A DNA stretch of 64,000 bases from Streptomyces mutabilis (GTDB lineage: Bacteria; Actinomycetota; Actinomycetes; Streptomycetales; Streptomycetaceae): positions 372,001-436,000 of the forward strand of contig NZ_BMTT01000003.1 in assembly GCF_014649815.1 (NCBI RefSeq), given 5' to 3'. Shown piece by piece: positions 48,687-57,323 of the stretch. Numbering within the stretch: position 1 is the stretch's first letter; each line of letters begins with the position of its first letter. Position numbers and translations under genes: made by a program. Under the pieces are notes generated by a model. It saw only the letters and a program-made list of their open reading frames with translations. It made no database searches and had not been told where the DNA came from.

Positions 48687-50161
48687 GCGGCACGTTCGTG
48701 GGGATGCCGGCCTTTCCCGAGGCAGCGCGCACGGCGGTGCGCAATCCGACGCTGCGCGGCAATCTGCGCCACGCCACGCACACCATCCGGGACAAGCGGG
48801 CCCGCGCGGTCGCGGAACTGGACGACTGGGCGGCGCTGCGCGAGGCAGGCAAGCGGATCAAGGACCACACGCTGCGCCACCTCGACCGCTATCTGGTGCA
48901 GGTGGAGGAGGCGGTCACGGCGGCCGGCGGGACGGTGCACTGGGCCGCCGACGCTCAGGAGGCCAACGCGATCGTCGCCCGCCTGGTCAAGGAGACCGGT
49001 GAGTCCGAGGTCGTCAAGGTCAAGTCGATGGCGACGCAGGAGACCGGTCTCAACGAGGCCCTGGAGGCGGAGGGCATCCGCGCCTACGAGACGGATCTCG
49101 CCGAACTGATCGTGCAGTTGGGCAAGGACCGGCCCTCGCACATCCTGGTCCCGGCCATCCACCGCAACCGGGGCGAGATTCGGGACATCTTCCGCTCCGA
49201 GATGAGCGAGTGGGGCCGCCCGGCTCCGGAGGGCCTGACCGACACACCGGCCGAACTCGCGGAGGCGGCGCGGCTGCACCTGCGGGAGAAGTTCCTGCGG
49301 GCCAGGGTCGGCGTCTCCGGCGCCAACTTCATGGTCGCCGAGACCGGCACGCTCGTGGTGGTGGAGTCCGAGGGCAACGGCCGGATGTGCCTGACCCTGC
49401 CCGAGACGCTGATCTCGGTCGTCGGCATCGAGAAGATCGTGCCGAAGTGGCAGGACCTGGAGGTGTTCCTCCAGACCCTCCCCCGCTCCTCGACGGCCGA
49501 GCGCATGAACCCGTACACGTCCATGTGGACCGGCACCACCGACGAGGACGGTCCGCGCACCTTCCACCTGGTGCTGCTGGACAACGGCCGCACCGACACC
49601 CTCGCCGACGAGGTCGGCCGCCAGGCGCTGCGCTGCATCCGCTGCTCGGCCTGCCTGAACGTCTGCCCGGTGTACGAGCGGGCCGGCGGCCACGCCTACG
49701 GCTCGGTGTACCCGGGTCCGATCGGCGCCATCCTCAGCCCGCAACTGCGGGGCACCGGCAGCGAGATCGACGCCTCCCTGCCGTACGCGTCCTCGCTGTG
49801 CGGCGCCTGCTACGAGGTGTGCCCCGTAGCCATCGACATCCCCGAGGTGCTGGTGCACCTGCGGGAGCGGGTGGTGCAGGGCGGGCCGGCCGTCCGGCGG
49901 GGCAACAGGGTGGTGTTGAAACCGGCCAGGGGACATGCCGCCGAGCGGGCGGCGATGCGGGCGGCGCAGTGGGCGTTCACGCACCCGGGCGCGCTGCGGA
50001 CCGGCCAGCGGCTGGCGTCGCGGACCCGGCGGCTCCATCCCCGTACGCTTCCCGGACCGGGCCGCGCGTGGAGCGGCAGCCGGGATCTTCCCGAGGTTCC
50101 CGCGGAGCCGTTCCGCGACTGGTGGCAGCGCACGCGCGGTGGGAAGGACGGAGCGAAGTGA
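48683..50161 (+). CDS. lutB: L-lactate oxidation iron-sulfur protein LutB (LldF)
   Basis: A 492-residue subunit. Residues about 60-290 form the LUD domain (VAETGTLVVVESEGNGRMCL), and residues about 305-380 bear two 4Fe-4S clusters (CIRCSACLNVCPVY and SSLCGACYEVCPVAIDIP). A basic C-terminal region, ending in a DWWQ segment, completes it. It is the electron-transferring core of the LutABC complex. It overlaps lutA (ATGA) and lutC (GTGA), so all three are coupled. Confidence 0.93.
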   Translation: MSGTFVGMPAFPEAARTAVRNPTLRGNLRHATHTIRDKRARAVAELDDWAALREAGKRIKDHTLRHLDRYLVQVEEAVTAAGGTVHWAADAQEANAIVARLVKETGESEVVKVKSMATQETGLNEALEAEGIRAYETDLAELIVQLGKDRPSHILVPAIHRNRGEIRDIFRSEMSEWGRPAPEGLTDTPAELAEAARLHLREKFLRARVGVSGANFMVAETGTLVVVESEGNGRMCLTLPETLISVVGIEKIVPKWQDLEVFLQTLPRSSTAERMNPYTSMWTGTTDEDGPRTFHLVLLDNGRTDTLADEVGRQALRCIRCSACLNVCPVYERAGGHAYGSVYPGPIGAILSPQLRGTGSEIDASLPYASSLCGACYEVCPVAIDIPEVLVHLRERVVQGGPAVRRGNRVVLKPARGHAAERAAMRAAQWAFTHPGALRTGQRLASRTRRLHPRTLPGPGRAWSGSRDLPEVPAEPFRDWWQRTRGGKDGAK

Positions 50162-50790
50162 GCAGCAGGGAACGCATCCTGGGCCGGGTGCGGCGCGCAC
50201 TCGCGGACGTGCCGGCCGACGAGGCTCCGCTCGTCCGGGGCTATCTGCGCGAGCACGGGCGGCGGAGTACCGCGGAGACGGTCGAACTGCTCGCCGAGAA
50301 CCTGGCGGACTACCGGGCGATCGTGCACCGGTCCACGGACGGGCAGTTGCCCGAGCTGCTGATGCGGCTCCTGGGGGAGCACGGCTCGGGGAGCGTGGTG
50401 GTTCCGCCGGAGTTGCCCGCGTACTGGCTCGAGGCGGTCGACGCGACCCGGATCCACGACCGCGCGGCGAACACCCCGCAGGAACTGGACCGGGTCGACA
50501 GCGTGGTCACGGGCTGCGCCGTCGCCGTCGCCGAGACGGGGACGATCGTCCTGGACGGCTCCCCCGACCAGGGCCGCCGCCGCATCACCCTCGTCCCGGA
50601 CCACCACGTCTGCGTCGTACGGGTGCCGGACCAGGTGGTTTCCTCCGTTCCCCAGGCCCTCGAACGGCTCGACCCGACGCGCCCGTTGACCTGGATCTCC
50701 GGCCCATCGGCGACCAGTGACATCGAGCTGGACCGGGTGGAGGGGGTGCACGGTCCGCGCACTCTGGAGGTGGTGCTGGTGGAGGGGTGA
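50158..50790 (+). CDS. lutC: LutC/YkgG family L-lactate utilisation protein
   Basis: A 210-residue LUD-domain protein (SSRERILGRVRRALADVPAD at the start; AVAVAETGTIVLDGS and CVVRVPDQVVSSVPQALERL inside). It is the third component of the LutABC lactate oxidase. GTG start at 50158, overlapping lutB. It ends the rhamnose-lactate operon. The ABC transporter pair follows after 118 bases and is probably separate. Confidence 0.92.
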   Translation: MSSRERILGRVRRALADVPADEAPLVRGYLREHGRRSTAETVELLAENLADYRAIVHRSTDGQLPELLMRLLGEHGSGSVVVPPELPAYWLEAVDATRIHDRAANTPQELDRVDSVVTGCAVAVAETGTIVLDGSPDQGRRRITLVPDHHVCVVRVPDQVVSSVPQALERLDPTRPLTWISGPSATSDIELDRVEGVHGPRTLEVVLVEG

Positions 50791-50908
50791 GGGTGTCACT
50801 GAGTACACCTCCAGGCACGGGTCCTGCGCCCAGTGTGCCCAGGGTCGGCGCTCCGTAGCGTCGTCGGCGAGGCACCGCACGGGGCGTGCCGTACGGAAGG
50901 TGATGACG

Positions 50909-51694
50909 ATGTTCCGCACCGGCGCACGAGGCGACCACGACCCGGGCCCCGCCCGCGAGGCGCTCCGTCTCGTCGAGGTCACCAGGACCTACGGCACGGC
51001 CGAGAACGCCGTGACCGCGCTGGACGGGGTGACGCTGAGCCTGGGTCGCGGCACGTTCACCGCGGTGATGGGGCCGTCGGGGTCGGGCAAGTCCACGCTG
51101 TTGCAGTGCGCTGCGGGGCTCGACCGGCCGGACAGCGGGGTCGTGCGCGTGGACGGCAAGGAGCTGACGGGGGGCGGCGAGGCGGAGCTGACCAGGTTCC
51201 GGCGCGGCCGGGTCGGGTTCGTGTTCCAGCAGTACAACCTCTTGGAAACGCTGACGGTCGCGGAGAACACGGTGCTGCCGCTCAAGCTCGCCGGGCGCCG
51301 CGTCGACCGGAAGCGGGCCCGGGAGATGCTGACCGCCGTCGGCCTCGGGGACCGGCTCGGTCACCGTCCCGACCAGCTCTCCGGCGGCCAGCGGCAGCGG
51401 GTGGCGATCGCCCGTGCCCTGGTCACCGAGCCCCGGGTGATCTTCGCGGACGAGCCGACGGGCGCGCTGGACACGCGCAGCGCGCGGCAGGTGATGCTGC
51501 TGTTGCGGGAGGCGGTGCGGGTGCACGGCCGGACCGTGGTGATGGTGACGCACGACCCGGTCGCCGCCTCCTACGCCGACTCGGTCGTCTTCCTCGCCGA
51601 CGGGCGGCTCGCGGGGCGGATGGACGCCCCGACGCCGGACGCGGTCGCGGAGCGGCTGGCGCACCTCGGCGACGACGTGCCTGTGGGGGTGTGA
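50909..51694 (+). CDS. MacB/LolD-type ABC transporter ATP-binding protein
   Basis: A 261-residue ATPase: Walker [12 protein letters not shown]-loop [13 protein letters not shown], signature [15 protein letters not shown], Walker [13 protein letters not shown] and an H-loop TVVMVTHDP. The pattern is that of the LolD/MacB/FtsE branch paired with FtsX-type permeases, here the next gene. ATGs at 50903 and 50909 are both possible. The latter has the better GGAAGG spacing. Such pairs export peptides or act as sensors for antimicrobial peptides. Confidence 0.9.
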   Translation: MFRTGARGDHDPGPAREALRLVEVTRTYGTAENAVTALDGVTLSLGRGTFTAVMGPSGSGKSTLLQCAAGLDRPDSGVVRVDGKELTGGGEAELTRFRRGRVGFVFQQYNLLETLTVAENTVLPLKLAGRRVDRKRAREMLTAVGLGDRLGHRPDQLSGGQRQRVAIARALVTEPRVIFADEPTGALDTRSARQVMLLLREAVRVHGRTVVMVTHDPVAASYADSVVFLADGRLAGRMDAPTPDAVAERLAHLGDDVPVGV

Positions 51695-51697
51695 GCG

Positions 51698-53008
51698 ATG
51701 CTGGTACTGGCCCTGCGGTCGATCCGGCGGCGCCCCGGACGGTTCCTCGCCACGTTGCTGTCCGCCTTCCTGGGCGCGGCGATCACCATGACGTTCAACT
51801 CGATGCACGACACGGCCGGCCAGGGCGGGGTGGACCCGGTCAGCTCGGAGACGCTGGGCACGGCGGCGGGGGTGGTGGGCGGCTACGGGACGCTGCTGGT
51901 GTTCTTCGCGGTGGCCTCGACGCTGACGGTGAACGTGCGCCAGCGCACCGCCGAGTTGGAGCTCTTGCGCTGCTCCGGGGCGACCCCGGCGCAGATCAAT
52001 CGGATGGTGGTGGGCGAGGCGGTGGCCGTGGCCCTGGTGGGCGCGGCGCTGGCGATCGGCCCGGCGATGCTCGGTGGGCGTGCGCTGCTGGAGATGTTCC
52101 AGGACAGTGGCCAGGTGGCGGGGTCCGTCGAGTACTCCTTCGGGCCCGTCGCGCTGCTGAGCGGCGTGGACATCACTCTGCTGGCGTCGGCGGGCGCCGC
52201 GTTCCTCGCGGTGCGACGGGTGAGGCGGGGCGGCCGGGCCCGGACCGGCGTCAAGCGGTTCCTGGCCTGCGCCGCGTTGGCCACCGGTGCCGTCGGCGCC
52301 GGCGCCACCTTCCTGTTTCCCGCGACCGACGAGGCGCTGATGGCACCGCCGGCCTACGGGGCGATCCTGCTGTCGGTCGGCTTCGCGCTGCTGTCCCCGC
52401 GGCTGCTGAAGGGCGTGCTCGACCGGCTGCCGCTGAACGGCGCGAGCGGCTGGCTGGCCGTGCGCAACCTGCGGGAGCGGGCGGATCACCTCGCCGGGAT
52501 CCTGGTGTGCCTGATCCTCTTCACGGCGGTGTCGACGGCGACGGTCACCATGCAGGCGGTGGAGAGCGACGCGGTGAAGGCATCCGGCCTGGTCAAGTCG
52601 GTCGACGCCAAGAACCTGGAGACGCTGAACCTGACGGTGGTCGGCATCATCGCGGTGTTCGTCTGCGTGATGCTGGTCAACTCGCTGTACGCGGCGACGA
52701 CGTACCGCTCCCGGGAGTTCGGGCAGCAGCGACTGGCGGGGGCGACACCGGGGCAGGTGCTGGGCGTGGTCGGCGCCGAGGGCGTGGTCCTGACGCTCAC
52801 CGGCGTGTTCTTCGGCACGGTGGCCGCGCTCGCCGGGGTTGTGCCGTTCACGGTCGTGCGGACCGACGCGGTGCTGCCGGACCGGTTCCTCGCCGTGTGG
52901 ATCGCGATGGCCGCGGTGTCGGCGGCGGTGACGCTGGGGACGAGCCTGGAGACGGCCCGGCGGGTGCTGCGTACACCGGCGGTCGGGGCGGTGACCCTGG
53001 CCGCCTGA
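51698..53008 (+). CDS. FtsX-like ABC transporter permease
   Basis: A 436-residue membrane protein with four N-terminal membrane segments and a C-terminal set, in the FtsX/MacB-like arrangement with duplicated three-helix modules (AVASTLTVNVRQRTAELELL, VGEAVAVALVGAALAIGPAM, and LTGVFFGTVAALAGVVPFTV). It partners the ATPase four bases upstream. The extracytoplasmic domain between helices is small. The substrate is unknown, and no two-component genes are adjacent. Confidence 0.9.
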   Translation: MLVLALRSIRRRPGRFLATLLSAFLGAAITMTFNSMHDTAGQGGVDPVSSETLGTAAGVVGGYGTLLVFFAVASTLTVNVRQRTAELELLRCSGATPAQINRMVVGEAVAVALVGAALAIGPAMLGGRALLEMFQDSGQVAGSVEYSFGPVALLSGVDITLLASAGAAFLAVRRVRRGGRARTGVKRFLACAALATGAVGAGATFLFPATDEALMAPPAYGAILLSVGFALLSPRLLKGVLDRLPLNGASGWLAVRNLRERADHLAGILVCLILFTAVSTATVTMQAVESDAVKASGLVKSVDAKNLETLNLTVVGIIAVFVCVMLVNSLYAATTYRSREFGQQRLAGATPGQVLGVVGAEGVVLTLTGVFFGTVAALAGVVPFTVVRTDAVLPDRFLAVWIAMAAVSAAVTLGTSLETARRVLRTPAVGAVTLAA

Positions 53009-53024
53009 GCGATCGGGGGACGAA

Positions 53025-53058
53025 AGGAGGGGCGATCGGGGCGACGGTCGCCCCTCCT
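53025..53058. terminator. Bidirectional terminator between permease and cupin genes
   Basis: AGGAGGGGCGA (53025-53035) pairs perfectly with TCGCCCCTCCT (53048-53058) around a 12-base loop in the gap between the convergent ABC permease and cupin genes. Confidence 0.7.
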
Positions 53059-53085
53059 CGTCGCGTACGGCTTGTCGCACCACTC

Positions 53086-53445
53086 CTAGTCGGCCTTGGC
53101 GTACTCCTTCGCCATGGCGCCCGCGAAGTCGTACACGACGCACTGCGCGTCACCCACGACCCAGGCGTCGTGGCCGGGCGAGCAGACGAAGACGTCGCCC
53201 GGGCCCACCTCGCTCTCGCCGCCGTCGTCCATGCGGACGCACATCCGCCCCTCCACCACGTAGCAGTTGTGGTGGATCATGCAGCTGTCGGTGCCCGCGA
53301 TGGGCGCCACGGACTCCGACCAGCGCCAGCCCGGCTCGAAGGTCGCGACGGCGAAGTCGAGCCCTTCCATGTGCACGGCCTCGATGTGCCCGCGCGGGAA
53401 ATCGCGCCGCTCGTCCGGCTTGTCGAGCGTCTTTGCCTCGAACAT
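53086..53445 (-). CDS. Cupin domain protein
   Basis: A 119-residue single cupin barrel. The first motif is near SCMIHHNCYVVEGRMCVRMD, with histidines that could bind a metal, and the second is near VGPGDVFVCSPGHDAWVVGD. An aromatic-rich strand WRWSESVAPIAGTD precedes it. The size and lack of extra domains give no substrate hint. The ATG at 53445 follows GGAAAGGAGGAGC. It is divergent from the GntR gene. Confidence 0.83.
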   Translation of the reverse strand: MFEAKTLDKPDERRDFPRGHIEAVHMEGLDFAVATFEPGWRWSESVAPIAGTDSCMIHHNCYVVEGRMCVRMDDGGESEVGPGDVFVCSPGHDAWVVGDAQCVVYDFAGAMAKEYAKAD

Positions 53446-53567
53446 GACGCTCCTCCTTTCCCTGGCCCCACCACCAATCGTCCGCCTGTCAACTCGGCGC
53501 CGCCATCCGGGGGACTTCCGCCCGGACGGCGGCACCGGGTCGACACTCCCGGAGCACCCGATCACAC

Positions 53568-53589
53568 TTGTACCAATGCATTAGTCAAA
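53568..53589. promoter_or_regulatory. Candidate YtrA-type operator/promoter upstream of the GntR gene
   Basis: An imperfect dyad centred on ATGCAT (TTGTACCAATG at 53568-53578, CATTAGTCAAA at 53579-53589; eight of eleven pairs symmetric) lies about 15 bases before the GntR start codon. It resembles the TTGTACTAAT-type sites of YtrA-like regulators, which repress themselves. Confidence 0.45.
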
Positions 53590-53604
53590 GCAGGGAAAGA
53601 TGAC

Positions 53605-54063
53605 GTGGTCGAGTACCGGATCGACCGGCGAAGCGGCATACCCGCATACGTGCAGATCGTGCGGCAGACCGAACGGGCGCTCCGGATGGGCGTGCTGCGG
53701 GTCGGGGACAGACTCCCGACGGCCAGGGAGGTCGTCGCCGCCACCGCCATCAACCCCAACACCGTGTTCCGGGCCTACCGGGACCTGGAGCAGGCCGGTC
53801 TGGTGCGGTCGCGGCGGGGGCTCGGCACCTTCGTGACGCGGTCGCTGGCGCGGCCCGGCGCGGAGGACGACTCGCCCCTGCGCGCGGACCTCGCCGACTG
53901 GGTCGTACGGGCCCGCTCGGCCGGACTGGAGCGGGACGACGTGCTCGCCCTGGTCACGGTGGCGCTGGACGCGTACGAAACGCACGGGCACGAGCGACAC
54001 GAGCACGAGCCGCACGCGCAGGACCCGGGTGACCCGGGGCGGAGACAGGAGGACGACGCATGA
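53605..54063 (+). CDS. GntR family (YtrA subfamily) transcriptional regulator
   Basis: A 152-residue regulator: N-terminal wHTH (IVRQTERALRMGVLRVGDRL, PTAREVVAATAINPNTVFRA) and a short C-terminal domain of about 60 residues (YtrA type) instead of a large effector domain. YtrA regulators usually control linked ABC transporters, and the exporter pair at 50909-53008 is a candidate target. The GTG at 53605 follows GGGAAAGATGAC. A His/Glu-rich tail (HGHERHEHEPHAQDP) is unusual and could bind metal. Confidence 0.87.
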   Translation: MVEYRIDRRSGIPAYVQIVRQTERALRMGVLRVGDRLPTAREVVAATAINPNTVFRAYRDLEQAGLVRSRRGLGTFVTRSLARPGAEDDSPLRADLADWVVRARSAGLERDDVLALVTVALDAYETHGHERHEHEPHAQDPGDPGRRQEDDA

Positions 54064-54154
54064 CGGGTTCCGTCTGTCGCTCCGCCGCCGGACGGGGCAC
54101 CCTGTCCGGCACGCTCCTGCCCGTCCCCACCCCCTCAAGGGAGGCCGATCCGTC

Positions 54155-54955
54155 ATGCCCAAGGACGCCAAGTCCCCGAAGAAGCTGCGCAGCAACCGCG
54201 CCGCGCTCGCCCACAAGGTCGGGTACGCGCTGCGCCACCCCGATCGCGTCGGTCCCTACGTCCGCCGCGCCGGCCGCGACACCTGGCTGCGGCTCAGGCA
54301 CCCGGACCACGTCGGCTACTACCGGGCGGTGATGAGCTTCGACGCCCGGCGGAGCCCCGAGGCGGCGGTCGGCAGCCGGACGCACGACCGCTGGCTGGCG
54401 CTCGGGCAGATGCAGTTCGACTACCTGATCGAACACGGGCTGCGCCCGGAGCACCGCATGCTCGACATCGGCTGCGGCAACCTGCGCGGCGGACGGCACT
54501 TCATCGACCACCTCTACACCGGCCACTACTACGGCATCGACATCTCACCGGACATACTGGTCGCCGCGAAGCGGACACTGACCGAACACGGCCTCCAGGC
54601 CAAGCTGCCCCACCTGACCCTCACCGGGGACCTCAGGCTGGACTTCCTGCCCGACGGCCACTTCGACGTCGTCCACGCGCACAGCGTCTTCTCGCACTCG
54701 CCGCTGAGCGTCATCGACGAATGTCTCGCGCACGTCGGTCGCGTCCTGACCGACACGGGATTCTTCGACTTCACCTTCGACCGCACCGAGGGCACGGAGC
54801 ACCAAGTGCTCCGCGAGGACTTCTACTACCGCACCGACACGCTGCTCACGCTCGCGGCCCAGCACAGTCTGCACGCACGGTTCATGGAGGACTGGGAGAA
54901 GCGGCCGCACGGACAGTCCAAGATTCGCGTCAGCCGCTCACCGCTGCCGTCGTGA
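54155..54955 (+). CDS. Class I SAM-dependent methyltransferase
   Basis: A 266-residue protein. After a basic N-terminal extension (MPKDAKSPKKLRSNRAALAH), the SAM fold shows motif I MLDIGCGNLRGGRHFID, acidic loop GIDISPDILVAAK and motif post I LTGDLRLDFLPDG, then DVVHAHSVFSHSPL. It could methylate a small molecule or a lipid-linked sugar. The target is unknown. The ATG at 54155 follows AGGGAGG. It is 91 bases after the GntR gene. Confidence 0.85.
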   Translation: MPKDAKSPKKLRSNRAALAHKVGYALRHPDRVGPYVRRAGRDTWLRLRHPDHVGYYRAVMSFDARRSPEAAVGSRTHDRWLALGQMQFDYLIEHGLRPEHRMLDIGCGNLRGGRHFIDHLYTGHYYGIDISPDILVAAKRTLTEHGLQAKLPHLTLTGDLRLDFLPDGHFDVVHAHSVFSHSPLSVIDECLAHVGRVLTDTGFFDFTFDRTEGTEHQVLREDFYYRTDTLLTLAAQHSLHARFMEDWEKRPHGQSKIRVSRSPLPS

Positions 54956-54962
54956 CCCGAGG

Positions 54963-55268
54963 CTAGGGCCTCGGATCGATGTGCCGCCGGCGCGGCCGTT
55001 CGCCCGCTCCCCCTCGGGCGGCCGCGGCCGCGCAGCGCGGGCAGACCCGGCGGACGGCGTCGGCCGCGCCGCCGGACTCCGGGAGTACGTCGGTCCAGGC
55101 GACGCCCGGGAACCTCAAGAGCTGCGAGCGGTGCAGGGACAGGCCGCACACGGTCTCGTTCATGCCCCGCTCCCACGCGTGCACCTCACCGGCCGGCAGC
55201 CGGCGATTGTCCTCCTCGTCCCACCAGCGACCGGAGGCCGCCACCCCGTAGCGCTTGGTCCTGGCCAT
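54963..55268 (-). CDS. Small Cys-containing hypothetical protein
   Basis: A 101-residue protein with Trp/Glu-rich N-terminus (YGVAASGRWWDEEDNRR), one cysteine in ETVCGLSLHRSQLLRFPGVA and a CxxC in RVCPRCAAAAARGG, so a zinc site of three to four ligands is possible. The basic tail ends HIDPRP. I do not recognise a family beyond similar small Streptomyces proteins. It converges with the methyltransferase gene only eight bases away. Confidence 0.6.
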   Translation of the reverse strand: MARTKRYGVAASGRWWDEEDNRRLPAGEVHAWERGMNETVCGLSLHRSQLLRFPGVAWTDVLPESGGAADAVRRVCPRCAAAAARGGAGERPRRRHIDPRP

Positions 55269-55468
55269 CGGCTCCGCCCACCGCCTTCCTCTCCGTACAC
55301 CCCCTCGCCGCCCGTCCCGGGTGCCCAGCAGGCCGGGCGTCCACACGCGCGTACGTCCTCCTGTGTGATCACTCCGCAAGCCCTGCCGGTTTCGGGCGTT
55401 TCGTCTGCTTAGCATGCGGGGTCCGCGCATCCCGGGCAGGACGCCCTCCCCGTACGAGAGGACAGCAG

Positions 55469-57130
55469 ATGGCGCCCACGGGCCGTCACCGCCGACTGGC
55501 CGAGCACGCCTTCTCCCCGCACGACGCCGTGATGGGCGCCGCCGCACGGCACCTTGCCCGCCGGCGTTTCCTCACCGTCACCGCGGCCGCCGCGGCGCTC
55601 GCCTTCTCCACCAACATCCCGGCCCGCGGCGCGGTGGCCGCACCCGAGCGCACCGCCCGGATCACCAAGGACCCGTTCACCCTCGGCGTCGCCTCCGGCG
55701 ATCCACTGCCGGACTCGGTGCTGCTGTGGACGCGGCTCGCGCCCGAGCCGTTCCTGCAGGACGGCGGGATGGGCACGGAACGCGTCACGGTCGAGTGGGA
55801 GGTGGCCGTCGACGAGTACTTCGCGGCCGTCCTGCTCCGGGGCACCGCCGACGCCCACGCCGAGTACAACCACAGCGTGCACGTCGACGTGCGGGGCCTG
55901 ACGCCGGGCACGGTGTACTACTACCGCTTCCGGACGGGCGCCTGGATCAGCCCCACGGGCCGCACCCGCACCGCGCCGCCCGCCGACGCCGAGACGGCCT
56001 CGCTGAAGCTGGGCGCCGTCGCCTGCCAGGCCTACCAGGACGGCTACTACACCGTGCTGCGGCACCTGGCCCAGGACGACGTCGACGTGGTCCTCCACCT
56101 CGGCGACTACCTGTACGAGTACGCGGTGAACTCGGCGGGTGGCGAGCGCCGCTACACGGACATCGTGCTGCCCGACGTCTTCAACCGCGAGACCGTGACC
56201 CTCGCGGACTACCGCCTGCGCTACTCGCTGTACAAGAGCGACGAGGACCTCAAGGCGGCCCACGCCGCGCACCCTTTCGTGGTCGCCTGGGACGACCACG
56301 AGACCGAGAACAACTACGCCGACGACATCCCGGAGAACGCCGTCCCGCCGGAGGAATTCCTGCTGCGGCGGGCGGCCGCCTACCGCGCGTACTGGGAGAA
56401 CCAGCCACTGCGCGCCGCCCAGTTGCCGCAGGGGCCGGACGCCCAGCTGTACCGCAGGCTGCACTGGGGCACGCTCGCCCAGTTCGACATCCTCGACACC
56501 CGGCAGTACCGCTCCGACCAGGCCTACGACGACCGGCCGCACCCGCCCGGACCCGAGTCGGACGACCCGGCGCGCACCATGACCGGCGCCGCGCAGGAGC
56601 AGTGGCTGATCGACGGCTGGCTGAGCTCGACCGCGCTGTGGAACGTGATGCCCCAGCAGGTCTGCTTCTCGCAGCGCAAGTTCGACGTGACCGCCGACGC
56701 CCCGCTGTCGATGGACGCCTGGGACGGTTACCGCGCCTCGCGCGACCGGGTGGTCGCCGGGGCGCGGGCCACCGGGGTGGAGAACTGGCTGATCCTCACC
56801 GGTGACGTGCACGTGGGCTACGCCCTCGACGTCAAGGAGGACTTCGACGACCCGGAGTCCGCCACCGTCGGCACCGAGGTCACCTGCACCTCGGTGGCCA
56901 GCGGCCGGGACGGCGTGGAGCAGCCCGCCAACTGGGACCTGTACATGCGGGCCAACCCGCACATGAAGTTCTACAACGGCAAGCGCGGATACGTCCGCGC
57001 CGAACTCGACCGCGAGGCGGCGCGCCTGGACTTCAGGACGGTCTCCGCCGTCAGCACCCCGGGCGCCCCCGTCACCACGGCCGCGTCCTTCGTCACCGAG
57101 GCGGGCAACCCCGGACTGACCCCCGCCTGA
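55469..57130 (+). CDS. phoD: Secreted PhoD family alkaline phosphatase / phosphodiesterase
   Basis: A 553-residue protein. The N-terminal twin-arginine signal (ARRRFLTVTAAAAALAFSTN) and PhoD-like beta-sandwich domain (about 75-170) are followed by the Fe/Ca phosphatase domain, with metal-binding motifs VVLHLGDYLYEY, VAWDDHETENNYAD and LILTGDVHVGYALD. It is exported by Tat and hydrolyses phosphomonoesters or teichoic-acid-like diesters. ATG at 55469. The upstream leader (TTTCGGGCGTTTCG) does not form a convincing PHO box, so phosphate control is unproven. Confidence 0.92.
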   Translation: MAPTGRHRRLAEHAFSPHDAVMGAAARHLARRRFLTVTAAAAALAFSTNIPARGAVAAPERTARITKDPFTLGVASGDPLPDSVLLWTRLAPEPFLQDGGMGTERVTVEWEVAVDEYFAAVLLRGTADAHAEYNHSVHVDVRGLTPGTVYYYRFRTGAWISPTGRTRTAPPADAETASLKLGAVACQAYQDGYYTVLRHLAQDDVDVVLHLGDYLYEYAVNSAGGERRYTDIVLPDVFNRETVTLADYRLRYSLYKSDEDLKAAHAAHPFVVAWDDHETENNYADDIPENAVPPEEFLLRRAAAYRAYWENQPLRAAQLPQGPDAQLYRRLHWGTLAQFDILDTRQYRSDQAYDDRPHPPGPESDDPARTMTGAAQEQWLIDGWLSSTALWNVMPQQVCFSQRKFDVTADAPLSMDAWDGYRASRDRVVAGARATGVENWLILTGDVHVGYALDVKEDFDDPESATVGTEVTCTSVASGRDGVEQPANWDLYMRANPHMKFYNGKRGYVRAELDREAARLDFRTVSAVSTPGAPVTTAASFVTEAGNPGLTPA

Positions 57131-57323
57131 GCCCGGTCCGTCCCGCGCGCCCGCGTACTGCACTTGGCACCCACCGCGTCCACCATCGCGCGAAAGACGC
57201 CCGGTCCGTACATGGCCGCGGAGCGTCCCGGCAAGGACTGTGACTTCGCCGCACCCGCACCGTGACCCACGGTCCCCCACCGACACCCGCTGTCTCGCAC
57301 AGCCCTCGAAGGAGGCACATCGC

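Noticed and set aside
54060-54332. A small gene overlapping the end of the GntR gene by ATGA.
   Set aside because: Out of frame with the methyltransferase it overlaps, rich in Arg/Ser/Pro, no conserved features.
55300-55468. A PHO box before the phoD gene.
   Set aside because: The two GTTTCG copies are spaced nine bases apart and lack the GTTCACC pattern with 11-base spacing.
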